From contig NC_092629.1 of the NCBI RefSeq assembly GCF_039555335.1, forward strand, positions 754,501-818,500: 64,000 nucleotides of DNA, written 5' to 3'. The position numbers and the translations under genes are program-made. The notes under the pieces were generated by a model. The model searched no databases, was not told where the DNA came from, and saw only the letters and a list, made by a program, of their open reading frames with translations. Source of the DNA: Amphiura filiformis (taxonomy: Eukaryota > Echinodermata > Ophiuroidea > Amphilepidida > Amphiuridae). This document shows, one piece after another, positions 45,262-57,701 of the stretch; the stretch's first letter is position 1, and the number at the start of each line of letters is the position of its first letter.

Positions 45262-46287
45262 GGAGCCGACAAGCCGTGTACATATTGCAAGGGTAAAGAT
45301 CACACTTTGGAAATGTGTAACAAATTGAAGGAAAAGCCTATAAGTGACCGGTTGCAGTATCTAAGAGAGTTGGGAGTTTGTTTTGGCTGCCTAAAGAAAG
45401 CAACACATTACAGTAAAATCTGCAAATACAAGCTTACCTGCAAGACATGTAAAAAGCGCCATCCAACAGTGCTGCATGTGAAACAGGAAGAGACAAAGAA
45501 GTCTGGTGAAGTTGCCAATCAGACATGTGGGCTTACAGGCGCCGGAGTTAAATCTAGTGATTCATATCCCACAATAATACCAGTCATAGTCTACTCAAGA
45601 GTTTCCAGAATGTCTGTAGAAACTTACGCCTATCTCGACAACGGCAGTGATGCTGTATTCTGTTCTGAAAGGCTGCAAAAGGAACTGCATGTTAAAGGCA
45701 AGAAAACCAAATTGGAAATTGAAACCATAACAGATGATATCATAGTAGACAGTGAAATCATCCAAGATTTAGAAGTTTCTGACATGAACAGAAATAATAT
45801 CATCTCTCTTCCAAAGGCATACACACAAGATAAGATCCCTGGTGAATTGGCTGACATTATCAACCAGGATGATATTGATGCAATTCCATATATGGAAGAA
45901 GTTAAGCTAGGAAGATTAAGTGATGAATCTCAATGCCATATTGGTCTCCTCATAGGAAATAATGTGCCTAAAGCATTTGAGCCAATACATGTAGTAAACA
46001 GCCAAGGTGAAGGACCTTTTGCCTGCCAAACTAGACTCGGATGGACAGTGTATGGTGTCAAAAATAAAGAACACAAAAGGACATCAGTCATCCACAGAAT
46101 TAAGGCACATGACACTATTGACCAGCAATTAGAGAAACTCTACAATGCTGAGTTCAATGAGCGAATCATTGACGATAAACCAGAGAGAAGCGTGAGCGAA
46201 GGCCAATTCCTAAACAAAGTAGAAGCATCAATCAAGTATGTAGATGGGCACTACCAAGTAGGTTTCCGCTCAAAGATGATGACATGA
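45262..46287 (+). pseudogene. BEL zinc knuckles and aspartic protease segment
   Basis: The segment opens with a CCHC knuckle (CTYCKGKDHTLEMC from 45277) and further Cys/His motifs (CFGCLKKATH; CKTCKKRH). The retropepsin-type DUF1758 domain follows, with YLDNGSDAVF holding an LDNGS version of the active-site motif. The frame ends at a TGA at 46285-46287, before the reverse transcriptase, so pol cannot be read straight through. Confidence 0.85.
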
Positions 46288-46819
46288 AATTGCCGAACAA
46301 TATACATCAAGCAATTGCGAGCATGCCATCTGAAGAGGAAGTTAGAAAGGGACTCGGTTTTCAACGACCAATACACTGCATTCATGAATGATATGTTTAA
46401 AAATGATTATGCAGAAGAAGTGCCCAAAGATGCATGCAATAGAAAGGATGGCAAGGTGTGGTACGCCCCACCATGGGGTGTTTCACCCCACCAAGGGCAA
46501 GCTGCGAGTTGTATTTGATTGTGCGCTGAAGTACATGGGCCAGTCTTTAAACTCACAATTACTAAAAGGACCCGACTTGACAAGCAACTTGGTAGGTGTG
46601 TTGACGAGGTTTAGAGAGCACCCTGTTGGAGTTGTAGCAGATATAAAAGCAATGTACCATCAAGTGCGTGTACCAGAATCAGACAGAGACTTAGTAAGAT
46701 TACTATGGTGGCCCTACGGTGACCTGAGTCTGCCTCTGAAGGAATATAGGATGAATGTGCACTTGTTCGGCGCAACTCGTCACCTTCATGTGCAATTTCG
46801 CACTGAGAAAGACCGCTGA
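46288..46819 (+). pseudogene. BEL reverse transcriptase, N-terminal part, shifted frames
   Basis: Homology continues through 46315-46518 in one frame and 46388-46819 in another. The RT fingers and palm are visible ([37 protein letters not shown] with the first catalytic Asp). The frame changes again near 46760-46790, just before the YVDD motif in the next segment. I give positions only. Confidence 0.8.
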
Positions 46820-49754
46820 TGATGGTAAGGAGAAATACAGCGAAGAAGTATGCAACACGGTGCTGTCCAACTTCTATGTCGATGACTACCTCAAATCTAT
46901 CGAAAGTGAAAGCAAAGCTATTCAACTCGTCAGTGATCTCACCAATTTGTGTAAGGATGGTGGTTTCAAGTTGACCAAGTGGTTGAGTAACTCAAGAGAA
47001 GTGTTGCAGTCAGTTCCTGAAGACGATAGAGCTGAGACTACAAAGACACTAGATTTGAAGAATGAAGAGTTACCATCAGAAAAGGTGCTGGGGTTGCTAT
47101 GGTCACCAGAAACCGACAGGTTTGGCTTCCATATTAAAGTGAAAGAGAGACCTCCTACCAGAAGAGGCATCCTAGCAACTGTAAGCTCCATCTATGACCC
47201 GCTAGGATTTGTTGCTCCAGCAATCCTGCCAGCAAAACAAATATTGCAGAACTTAAGCAAGCTGCAGCTTGGTTGGGATGAGTCTATTCCTAGTGAGCTT
47301 CTGACCCGTTGGGAAAGATGGCTTGATGAAGTACCGAAATTGTCAGATTTCACCATCGAAAGATGTTTCAAGCCCAAGGACTTTGAAGAAAGTGAAGTCC
47401 AGATGCACCACTTCTGTGATGCAAGTCAGAAGGGGTATGGTTCAGTGAGTTACTTACGATTCGTTAATGAGAGTGGTCAAGTGCATCTTACTCTCCTGAC
47501 AGCCAAGGCAAGAGTTGCTCCTTTGAAGATCATAACTATACCTCGCCTAGAGTTAACTGCAGCTGCAATGGCAGTAAAGGTCAACAACATGTTGCAAAAG
47601 GAACTACAGTTGAAAGTTGAAAGCACATACTTCTGGACTGATAGTCAGACCGTGATCAAGTATATTAACAATGACACCGCCAGATTCCACACCTTTGTGG
47701 CTAATCGAGTCGCATTGATTAGAGATGGCTCCCAGTCACACCAATGGAAGTATGTAGGAACCAGCTCAAACCCTGCAGACGACTGCTCAAGGGGCTTAGC
47801 CGTTGATTGCTTCCTCAAGAATAGAAGGTGGACTGATGGTCCAGATTTCTTACACAAAGCAGAAAACCAGTGGCCGAAGACTACCATTGGAGACAGCTCT
47901 GAAGAGCTAGCTGAAGATCCTGAAGTTAAAAGGAAATTAGTAGTCAACACAGCGTCGACAGAAGAAGCAACAGATACAATGGAGAAACTACTTACACGAT
48001 TCTCCTCATGGTATCAACTTTGTCGTTGTGTTGCATGGATCCTCAGAGTCAAGAAACATCTCCGCAAGATCTGTCGTGATAGAGATGATGATAGAGATGA
48101 TGATAGAGTTGATGATGGTAGAAAGAATGATGAGAATGAAGAGCATGGCAACATTACAGATTTGCTTAATGTTGCTGACATGCAAGAAGCAGAAAGAGCT
48201 GTAATAGTATATGTCCAAACCAAGGCATATCCAGAAGAAATTATGACACTAAAAGAGCTGCAATTGAGAAGTAATGACAGTCAGCCAGAAGGCGACTTGC
48301 GACAAGTTAGCAAGATTAAGAAAGCAAGTCCTCTCTACAGACTTAATCCATTTATAGAAGATGGAGTAATCAGAGTAGGTGGTCGACTGGCTAAGTCAGC
48401 TCTACCTGAAAAGACAAAATTTCCATCAATCATACCAAAGAAGTCCCACATTGCAAAGTTGATTTTACATGACGTCCATGAAGCAACTGGACATGGGGGC
48501 AGAAACCACATGTTGGCTCATCTGCACAAGAAGTACTGGATAACAAATGCCAATGCAGCAGCTAGAAAGGTTATCAACAGTTGCATCACCTGCAGAAAGA
48601 GGAATGCAAAAGTACAACAGCAGATGATGAGTGATCTTCCCAAAGACAGAGTCACTCCAGGAGAGCCACCATTTTCAAGAGTCGGCATGGACTATTTCGG
48701 TCCACTAGAAGTTAAACAAGGCCGTAGTATAGTCAAGCGATATGGTGTAGTGTTCGTCTGCCTTGCATCCAAAGCCATACACATTGAAATGGCAGCGTCT
48801 TTGGATACCGATGCCTGCGTAAATGTCATACCACGATTCGTGTCCAGAAGAGGCCAAGTGAAACAGATCCGCTCTGACAATGGCACCAATTTGATAGGGG
48901 CAGAAAGAGAGTTACGCCGAGAAATTGCAGCTTGGAATCAAGACAGAATCCATGACTACCTTCTGCAAAGAGAGATTGAGTGGACCTTTAATCCACCAGC
49001 AGGAAGTCACCATGGAGGCATCTGGGAACGTCAAATACGAACAATCAGGAAAGTGATGTGCTCTGTTATAAAGGAACAAATACTAACAGATGACTCTCTT
49101 CATACATTACTGTGTGAGATAGAAGCCATAGTTAACAGCCGACCACTCACCAATGTTCCTGGAGAAGTATCTGATTTAGAGCCACTTACACCAAATCACC
49201 TTCTTCAACTAAAGAGTGACATGATCTTACCACCAGCCACTGCAGGAAAGCTGAGTCAGTATGCCAAGCGTCGGTGGAGGCAAGTCCAGTATCTGGCAGA
49301 CCTGTTTTGGCGCAGATGGATCAAAGAATACCTTCCTCAGTTACAACAAAGACAAAAGTGGATTCACCCACAGCGAAATGCCAAGGTGGGAGATGTCGTC
49401 ATGGTTGTAAATGAATCTACACCCAGAAACGTCTGGCCGCTAGGAAGGGTGATTGAAACTCTCCCAGCAAGTGATGGACTGGTTCGGCGTGTGCGAGTGA
49501 AAACTAGGACAAGCATTCTCACCAGACCCATTGATAAACTGTGTTTGCTGTTGGAATCAGAAGTCCCAGATCAAGATATAGGAGTGAAGAAAGATTCTAC
49601 TTCAGCTCATCCACCAGTACCAGCACTTGGTAACCCAAGTACCAAGCCTAAAACTACGTCCAGTGCTACCAACAATGAAACTGTATCAGTGTCAGGTACT
49701 CCAGAAGCAAAACCAAGACGAACATTGAAACCAGTGAAACGCCTGGACTTGTAA
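46755..49754 (+). pseudogene. BEL RT C-terminal part, RNase H, integrase and DUF5641 (999-codon open segment)
   Basis: This is the longest open stretch in the window. In order: NFYVDDYL (RT YVDD active site, about residues 40-47), RNase H motifs (HFCDASQKGYG; PRLELTAA; FWTDSQTVI), the integrase HHCC zinc domain (HEATGHGG; CITCRKR), the DDE core (GMDYFGPL; IRSDNGTN; the Glu in HHGGIWERQI) and the C-terminal DUF5641 region (WRRWIKEYLP; VWPLGRVIE). It is intact within itself but has lost the start of RT to a frame change. It ends with TAA at 49752-49754. Confidence 0.9.
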
Positions 49755-51339
49755 AGAACTAAAGAACTAATAGTGTTATAACAACAAGTCACTGAAACCG
49801 TTATAACCAAAAGGTATCAGCTAAGCTAAATTGCCACTTAGTCTGGAGGCTAAGCTACGGATCAGCTGATATATAAAACAAGACTAAACATCAGTTTACG
49901 TTAAATTGCCATGAAAGGCAAGCTGACACCTTGCTTTCACTTTGGAACAACTGATGCAAACTGTCAAATTCATCATGAGATCTACCAGATGTGATGACGG
50001 ATGAACCTACCTGTACTACAGATGTGAAGACTGGTGATTCGTCTCTACAGCGGCGTGTCTGCGTTTAGTGTGAAGTTGCCAGATTCGTATACAACTCATC
50101 GTCAAGATCAAGAATGAACATGTTTGACACCTACATCACCACATCTGTGAATTTGATTTTGTAAAGAAGAATCCTATGCATGCAATTTGTACCGATGGAA
50201 CCAGTGTGCATCATTAGCAAGTTTGTTTAAAGTTTGGTACACCACAGGCCCATGGAGTTTTAATTTGCAAGATTCTACATCGTATTCTACTGCAATGTGT
50301 GCACAATTTGTTGGTTGTGTACAGTGATCTACATGTAATCCATATTTGGGATACACATTTGAAAGTAATGTTCTCTGCGTGTATTTTGGAATCTCGATAA
50401 TGCTCAAATTTGATTTCTCTTGAAATTGTTGCTCTGCTATTAATCAAAGGGTATGCATGATCGAGGTCTGAAATAATTTCACTCAAGTTTGTAAGTGTGT
50501 ATTCCTATCTGCATGTACTTTGCAAGTAAATGCATCAAAAGTAAATCAGCATCTGGTGTTTTGACTATAACCTGGATTGACTGAATTTGCAAATTTGGGC
50601 CATGGCTGCTATGGTTGTGCACAGGCAGTCATATTATATCAAGTTGTGTTTTTCTCATGGCTGCTATGGTTGTGCACAGGCAGTCATATTGTATCAAGTT
50701 GTATTCTCATTTACAAGGTGTACCAAACAAGATATTCGCATGCAAGGCGTTTTGTACTTTCATCTAAAGGACAGCAACAGACTGCATTTCTAGTTTACAA
50801 ACTAAACATTGTGTGTTCATGTTGATATGTTGTGATCATGTTGCACTTGAATAGTATCTCCCATGTATTCAGTTGGCTTTTCCAATCTCACCAAAATGTG
50901 CCTGTTGTGTGGGCTTTTGTTTGGTTTTGTTTCAAGTAATTTTGGTTGGCATGGGCAGTTATCTCTTGAGTGCAGCATCATCTATCCTGTAAAATAAAGC
51001 AAAATAATTCTTTCATGTGAAGCTAAAATCACTTTTTGAAATTTCCAAAACTCAGTTTATTTTTTCTTTTGGATCAAATCATTTGAAATTTTTGAAATGT
51101 TTTTTTTGTTTTGAATCATAGCATTGATACAAGTTTTTTATCACACAAGTGAATCAGATAAAGGTTTTTGTTTTCATAAACTTTATTCATGTTTCAAAAT
51201 CAGTCAAGTTTGATGTTTTGAAGTTTAAGGGGTCACAAAGGCACCTCTTGTAAAAGGTTCAGTTTTGTCAGTAAATGGCACACCAAAACTATGTTTTAAG
51301 AAGTAATTGTTGCTGGTAGCAGACAATTAGGCGCCGGAA
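49755..51339 (+). other. BEL 3' untranslated region
   Basis: No gene. A direct repeat of about 54 bp (TGGCTGCTATGGTTGTGCAC at about 50602 and 50660) is present. The bases before the 3' LTR (GGCGCCGGAA) do not form a long purine tract, so the polypurine tract is not obvious. Confidence 0.6.
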
Positions 51340-51789
51340 TGTTGATGCCATTTACCAAAATCAAAGTTTGTTTAAGTGTTGTGCATCCTTAATCATTGCA
51401 TTCCTATGGCATGTTTATTTATGTGATGAGCGCCCTTGAAGTGTTAAGCTAAACATAGCCTGCAGCCCATCAATCACATGTAATTTGGTGCCGAATTTGG
51501 CACTGGAGGCTGTCATCTTGTATTTTGAAGTATTGTAGTGTAGAAGCTCTCGGTAAAGACACAATTAATCTTTACCTAAACCAACATAATTAGTATTTGT
51601 GACAAGAACAAGAAGAAGAATAGCAAGTGAAGATAATAAACATCATCAAGATACGTTTCAGCTAAAGTGTATCCTTGGATTTGTGATGATTTGTGTCACT
51701 TTTTGTTGTTGGTTTCGAGTCATCGAAGATTGTATTATTTAGTACCAAGCTTCTGCTAACCAGGGGAGCAAAGCAAGTTTGCCCCTACA
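51340..51789 (+). repeat. BEL 3' LTR
   Basis: Same sequence as the 5' LTR over 450 bp as far as I can read. Followed by ATGCG, the second half of the target duplication. Confidence 0.95.
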
Positions 51790-51794
51790 ATGCG

Positions 51795-52371
51795 AATGGA
51801 TCTGAGAAGGTGTAGGCCTATAGGCCTATTATAAAACTACACATTTATTTTCAAAATGTTATTTCGTTTTGTTTGTTGAATACAAACTATGAGAAGGACA
51901 TTTGGAAACAAAAGAACTTTTGTACAAGAAAATATTATTTAAAACAATCAGGTTACAGAAAACAATTCTTGTAAAGTCACTGTATCTGAAAATGTCAAGG
52001 GAATGCTGATATTCTTGGGAAGGAATTATGGTATTAAACAAAACTCAATTTACATTGTAAACCAGTTGAAATAAGAACGAAATCCATAATTTTAATGTCA
52101 TTGTTTAGGGAAAGTTATGCATAAAACCTAATCGTGCCATATAATTTCGTGTAACAAAAACCGGTGGACCATCATCACCTATAGAACCTATCCAATAACC
52201 GGAACGGTATAACAATTGAAATGGCAGGACAGATTGGTGGACAGATTGTTTTGCTAAATTGGATAGGGTCTATGCCCTAAGTTGAGAATGGACCGTCCCA
52301 CTCGATTTGTAAAAAGGTAGCGAACCCTTTTGGTGGACCCAAGTAACTGCCTAAAATGAGGCAAAATTGAA
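51795..52371. other. Internal part of the interrupted fold-back element
   Basis: No gene or named repeat recognised. AT-rich with short inverted motifs. Confidence 0.4.
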
Positions 52372-52661
52372 AAGAAATGGGGTTTTAAATTGAACTTGGG
52401 AATTTGAAAAGTATAAATCATGTTAGGTCTAAGGCTATGCTAACACTTTTCTTTGATGACTTTGGCCGCAATTTTTTATTTTTTCAAATATCTTAAAAAT
52501 TCAAGAATCTAAGCTAATTGAACAGACAGTAGTTTATATTATGCAACATATCATTTTGGCTCAAGGGTAAAAGCGGGAAAAGCTGTCATAAACAGCACGC
52601 TAGCGATGATTTTTGATAAAATGGGAAAATTTGAAAATGGGCCCGAATTACCGGATCTGTA

Positions 52662-53533
52662 CAGCCTGTCTCAAAAAAAAATTGTGCAAGTGAAAAGCGC
52701 CCTCTTTGGCAATTAGAAAATACGGTTGTGACATGATGCTTACATCAACGTCAAGGGCACATTCTTACCTCTCAAATACCGTTTGTTCTGTTCAATTTGC
52801 TTTTTTTAATCTCGAGATATGTTTATTTAACCACGAAAGGATAAAATCACAATTGTGCCACTTTTACTCGGGAATAGGGCTGTACATGTAAATCAATGAT
52901 AGCTGATGTTGATGCGTCTATGCACTCCGGCCGGGGCTCGTGCATTAGACGCTTCAACATCAGCGCGTCATTATTTTGTCTAATTTCATTAATTTTTCAA
53001 ATTTCATGAACTTGTCTAAGTTGATTAACCTATAAGTGTGCAATATTTGTTTGTCTTTTAACATGTCTTGAGTGACAAAGAAAACAGTATTTACCATGAT
53101 AAAATCATGCACATGTATTTAATTTTACAGCAGAATGTGAAATATTTATTTATCTTTTAACTTGTCGTAAGTGGAAAAGAGAAATATAATATCTGTATCA
53201 TGATAAAACAGTAAAAACAGTAAAAACAATTTTATATTGTTGTGTAATTGATGCATTCTTTTGATTTCACGAAGGAACCCTTGATAAACAATGCTATCAT
53301 TGATTTACATGTACAACCCCCTTTCCTAGTAAAAGTGGCACAATTGTGATTTTACCCTTTCGTTGTTAAGTAAGCATATCTCGAGATTAAAACAAGCAAA
53401 TTGAACAGAACAAACGGCATTGGAGACCTAAGACTACTCCCTTGACGTGGATGTAAGCATTATGTCACAACGGTATTTTCTAGTTGCCAAAGTTGGCGCC
53501 ATTCACTTGCACAACTTTTTTTGAGACAGGCTG
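52662..53533. mobile_element. Mariner-type MITE with long arms, 872 bp
   Basis: Ends CAGCCTGTCTCAAAAAAA and TTTTTTTGAGACAGGCTG are inverted, with TA outside both. The arms are about 230 bp and share AATCTCGAGATAT, CACAATTGTG and TCAATGATAGC-type blocks. The terminus resembles that of the element at 62312-63376. Non-coding. Confidence 0.85.
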
Positions 53534-53598
53534 TATTATCACCACCTTTATATTGACTGGACAAATTCTGGCTTTGCTTTCTTCATCTACAGGGAAAG

Positions 53599-54239
53599 CA
53601 CTCAGAACGGTGGTCAACCGAAATCTATTGTTGTACAAGGCTCACTCAGTCATTTAAAGAGGCAATACAAACGATCGAATTTTCTCGGCCAAATGAAAAG
53701 CAATAAGTTTTCATTTTTTTTAGTAAATGAAAGAATAAAACTATTATACTTGGTACTGTATATTTTTTTCAAACCCTGATTTTCAACTTAGGTGTGAAAT
53801 TTAGGTAGTCACAAGTGAAAAAGGGTGAAATCAAAACGGAAATTCTGACCAAACTATAATATATAGACTCACACGATGTGCCTTACAGAGGTGGGAAATA
53901 TCTTTCTTCAACAAACTGTATTAGTTTAAAACGCTAAAAATGAATTCTGAAAAAAGCTCGCGGGCGAAATTAAGGCCTATACAAATCAAAAATATCACAC
54001 TAAAAGACACAATTTCATACCTAATATCAACACCAGGATATTAAAAAAAAATGTATATCCAAGCACTATGTTTTTAACTGACATTTCTGAAGAAATAAAT
54101 ATTGTTACATATTTGACCAAGAAAATTAATTTCATAGCAAAACGGTGTATCTCTGAATTGGGCTGATTTTAACATTGTATCGGTCGACTTTTAGCGCGAC
54201 TATGCATAACAAAAGAACTGGTGGCAACCGTTCTGAGTG
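53599..54239. mobile_element. Possible MITE
   Basis: Short inverted ends CACTCAGAACGG and CCGTTCTGAGTG, each followed inward by GGT(G/T)G-type sequence. The rest is AT-rich. Confidence 0.45.
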
Positions 54240-55189
54240 AAAGGTACCATTCAGTGATTTGCTCTTCCAGATGATCATAAAAATCAATTCAGATTTTAGT
54301 ATCTTTGTCATTGTCACAGATGTGTTAACATAGCCTGCTAGTGGTAAAGCCGAAATCCGTGTATTTAACCTGAGACGAATATAGGTATATATAGCTACTT
54401 AGACAAACTAAGGCATTTTACATGAATCTGTAATTTATACATGTATTTGAATGGGGCTTCAACTTTGTTAATACTGTTGTTTGATTTGTTTTTGCCAAAT
54501 CTTTCATACCAAACGACAATTCAAGTTGAATGACTTATCCACTACTTCTAAACAATATTTATAAACCATTTTAATTTTTTTTACACTTGCGCTGGGATCA
54601 CTGAATGGGTCTTTTAGAGATAAATTAACAAGAAGTTGATTTAGAACATATTCCTCATTGACATCATAAACGTCAAAACGATTTATGTACATTTTGAAAT
54701 TAGAGAAAAAGACGTTATCACACTTTTTTTTTTTTTTTTATCAATGTCCATTTTCTTTTTGGATCAAAGTAGACTATGCCATAGTCGAATTTTATTAAAA
54801 ATATGTTATTATTAGTCATGATGAACCCATTTCGTTGAACTCAAAATTATACTGATGTTTATTAAAATTAAAGTATTCAATAGTAAAATGGTCATAAAGA
54901 GTTAAAAATATCAGGCGATTAGTGACAATAAAAGTAATTGAATGCAACATTATCTTGCATAATTATAACGGCTCACTTTAATACTGAACAATTCTGATTT
55001 TGGAATCTACCAGTTTATTGATAGCGAACCCGAAATTTCCCCACGGAAGCTAACAAACAGAGGGAGTAGGGTGACTGAAAAGATCAGATGTGAAAATCTA
55101 TCAATTGTGCACACATTAATTAAATCAGAGTTTTAAGCTTAAATACAATATCCAGAGTATGCACAATGGGCAAGTGGACTACGGGGTAG
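54240..55189. other. AT-rich region, nothing recognised
   Basis: No gene, RNA or clear repeat termini. A T run lies at about 54724-54739. Confidence 0.5.
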
Positions 55190-56095
55190 TCTAGGATCAT
55201 TCAAAGTACAAAAATAAACTGAGCTCAAAAAGAAACTTATATTTTTTTCACAAGGTCATAATTATCTTAAAATCCTGTCCATCACAAATTCAAAACGACA
55301 GTAACATGTCAGTATTAAACCAAGAAGTTGTCCAACTGACACAATAAATGGACTGACATGAAACAGCTTCCCGGACCACATTCGCAGCCCAATAGTGGAC
55401 ACCCAGCAAACGAAATCTTTGAGAATGCGTACAAGATGCATTCTCACAGATTTCTGTTGCTGGCAGTAGCGTAGCCAGCGGGGGGGCAGGTGGGGCAGAG
55501 TGCCCCCCCTGACAAAAAATGAAAGAAAAAGTGCCCCTCTGACAAAAAATGAGAGAGAAAATCAGGAGGGCAAAGGAAAAGAAAAGGGCAAGGAGCCCTT
55601 TTCTAGCAAAATTCAGGGCCAAAATAGTGTAAAATACAAAAATTTTCCAGCTTCTGCCAAGAAATTGTAACAATAAAGCCCTTTTCAGCGGATAATGGGC
55701 GAAAATAGTGTAAAATGCCATTTTTTTCGCGCTACGCGCACACATCATCCCAATAAGGCCCTTTTCGGGAAGCTCGAAGACATACAGTCTCTATGTATGG
55801 TATGATGCAACTGCAATTTTTTTCGTCTGTGCCCCCAAAATTTTATTTTGCCCCCCCTGACCAAGAAAGCTGGCTACGCCCCTGGTTGCTGGGTGCCAAC
55901 TATTGGGATTTTGGAAGCTGTTCCATGTCAGTGCATTTTGCTGTTGTGTCAGTTGGATAACTGCTTGGTTACTGACATGTGTTTAGAATAGAGTATTAAA
56001 GTAATCCTGTGTGTAATTTTGGTTCATTTTGATGGACAGGATTTCAAGATATGATCTTGAGAAAAATTATAAGTTTCTTTTTGAGCTGAGTTTAT
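55190..56095. mobile_element. Fold-back element split by a hAT insertion
   Basis: Arms: ACTGAGCTCAAAAAGAAACTTATA at the left and TATAAGTTTCTTTTTGAGCTGAGT at the right, then AAAATCCTGTCCATCA and GATGGACAGGATTT, and GAAACAGCTTCC and GGAAGCTGTTCC. The hAT at 55464-55884 sits at its hinge. A second copy lies at 56212-57390. Confidence 0.8.
55464..55884. mobile_element. hAT-type MITE, 421 bp
   Basis: Ends CAGTAGCGTAGCCAG and CTGGCTACGCCCCTG are inverted, with target duplication GTTGCTGG at 55456-55463 and 55885-55892. The interior has TGCCCCCCCTGAC near both ends and no transposase. Confidence 0.9.
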
Positions 56096-56211
56096 ATAGG
56101 GGCCTAACAAACAACCCGATATCTCTACATTTGTAGCTATTTGTAGAATTCCATGGTAAAACCACCAGGCCCACGTGTCTAGTTTCATCTGCATATACCC
56201 TTTATAACCCT

Positions 56212-57390
56212 TTATAAACTGGGCTCAAAAAGAACTTATTTGTCACAAGGTCATATCTTAAAATCCTGTCCATCAAAATAAACCAAAATTACACACAGGA
56301 TTAATTCAATAATCTACTCTAAACACATGAGCGTGTTTCTACAGAGCCAAATACCGTTTTGGAAACGGTATGGAACCGTTAATCACTCCTGTGGAAACAG
56401 CCTCCAACGCCTTTTTTGCAACGCCTTTTTCATCGCCAACGGAAACCTCGTTGGAGTAGGTTTTGCCGTTGACGAAGCGGGTAGATTTTCTGTGGAAACA
56501 GACCTAAGCGGTAACTTGCCGATTATTGAGCAAAATCAAACAAAATGGCTGTTAATCAACATGTTAATTGGACAGACGACATGACAAAAACGTTAATAAC
56601 AGCCTGGGCAACATAACAAGTCCAAACTATTATGTAAAGCCACAATTTCTCCGTGATACGGAAAAACAGAAAAACGGGGTTTGCTCACGGAAATTTGTAA
56701 ATGCTACAAAATAGTGAAAAACTGTGTAAAATGTACAACTTTTCTGTTGATTTGCAAAATATAACAAAAAAAATGATTATTTAGCAATAATCAACCATTA
56801 AACAATCCATTCTAGCATTAATTCTAGGCCTACGATGCAAGATTTTGGCCATACTACCGTAAAAGGTAAGACAAAATACACTTTTAAAACATGTTTGTCA
56901 TTCAGATTAAACGGTATGAACACGCGAACGGCAAAAACCTGTCTGTGGAAACAGCAGGTTAAACGGTAAGATAGCGGTAAGATAGCGTTATCCATTTAGT
57001 GGTAACTTAGCGGTGCGCCTGTAGAAACACGCTCTTAAGTCAGCACAGATATTGGAACTGTGTTCCAATATCTGTGATGTCAGTAATGTCAGTAACCAAA
57101 CAGTTGCCCAACTGAAGAACATCAAAATGCACTGACATGGAACAGCTTCCCGCAAAATCCTGGACCACATTCACAGTCCAATAAAATTTTAGCACCCAGC
57201 AAAAGAAATCTGTGAGAATGCATCTTGTATGCATTCTCAAAGATTTCTTTTGCTGGGTGCCAATTATTGGCACCAAGAAGTTGTCCAACACAACAGCAAA
57301 TACAAAATACACTGCATGGAACAGCTTCGGACCACATGTCACAGCCCAATAATTGGAGCTAATTGGCACCCAGGAGAAGAAATATGTGAG
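56212..57390. mobile_element. Second copy of the fold-back element, with nested insertion
   Basis: Shares ACTGGGCTCAAAAAGAACTTAT, AAAATCCTGTCCATCA, GGAACAGCTTCC and the hinge AGAAATCTGTGAGAATGCAT with 55190-56095. The element at 56329-57034 interrupts it. A perfect hairpin, CACAGATATTGGAAC with its complement, lies at about 57044-57076. Confidence 0.7.
56329..57034. mobile_element. Unclassified inverted-repeat element, 706 bp
   Basis: Ends GAGCGTGTTTCTACAG and CTGTAGAAACACGCTC are perfect 16-bp inverted repeats. Inside, TGTGGAAACAG occurs near both ends. No clear target duplication, so the superfamily is open. The 85-codon frame in it has no recognisable domain. Confidence 0.65.
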
Positions 57391-57701
57391 ATTACGTACA
57401 AAATCCTTGTACAGATGATAATCTGACCAGGTGGTGTATGACGTGCAGTCCCTAAATTCAGTAAATTTTCATCCGTCAACCGTGTAATTGAATGGGATTA
57501 TTTTGAAATTTTAAAACGCTTGAAATATCACAAACAAATAGGCCTATGCTGATAAATAATATAAATACAAGCTAAAACCGTTGGAGTTCGATAATGAACC
57601 CCACAAAACTAACCGAGTATATGGAAAATGCCATACGGCCGGGCGGTTTCACGAGTTGCCGGCTCGATCATGTCATCCGCCGCCTGAATCTGACCTAGAG
57701 C

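Larger units (their letters stand above)
42144..51789 (+). mobile_element. BEL/Pao LTR retrotransposon, full length, 9.6 kb
   Basis: Two 450-bp LTRs in direct orientation (42144-42593 and 51340-51789) bound a gag-pol region, and the 5-bp target duplication ATGCG lies at 42139-42143 and 51790-51794, as expected for the BEL/Pao group. Domain order is gag, zinc knuckles, aspartic protease, reverse transcriptase, RNase H, integrase. The LTRs appear identical by eye, indicating a very recent insertion. The coding region is nevertheless broken by stops and frame changes. No clear primer binding site is seen right after the 5' LTR. Confidence 0.95.
41555..52540. mobile_element. Fold-back element interrupted by the BEL/Pao insertion
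   Basis: 41555-41700 (CTGTCTGTTCAATTAGCTTAGATTC on) is the inverted copy of 52372-52535 (ending GAATCTAAGCTAATTGAACAGACAG). The arms also share AAATTGAACTT and AGTATAAATCA. The BEL element lies between the arms, so an older element of roughly 1.3 kb was split by it. Confidence 0.7.
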
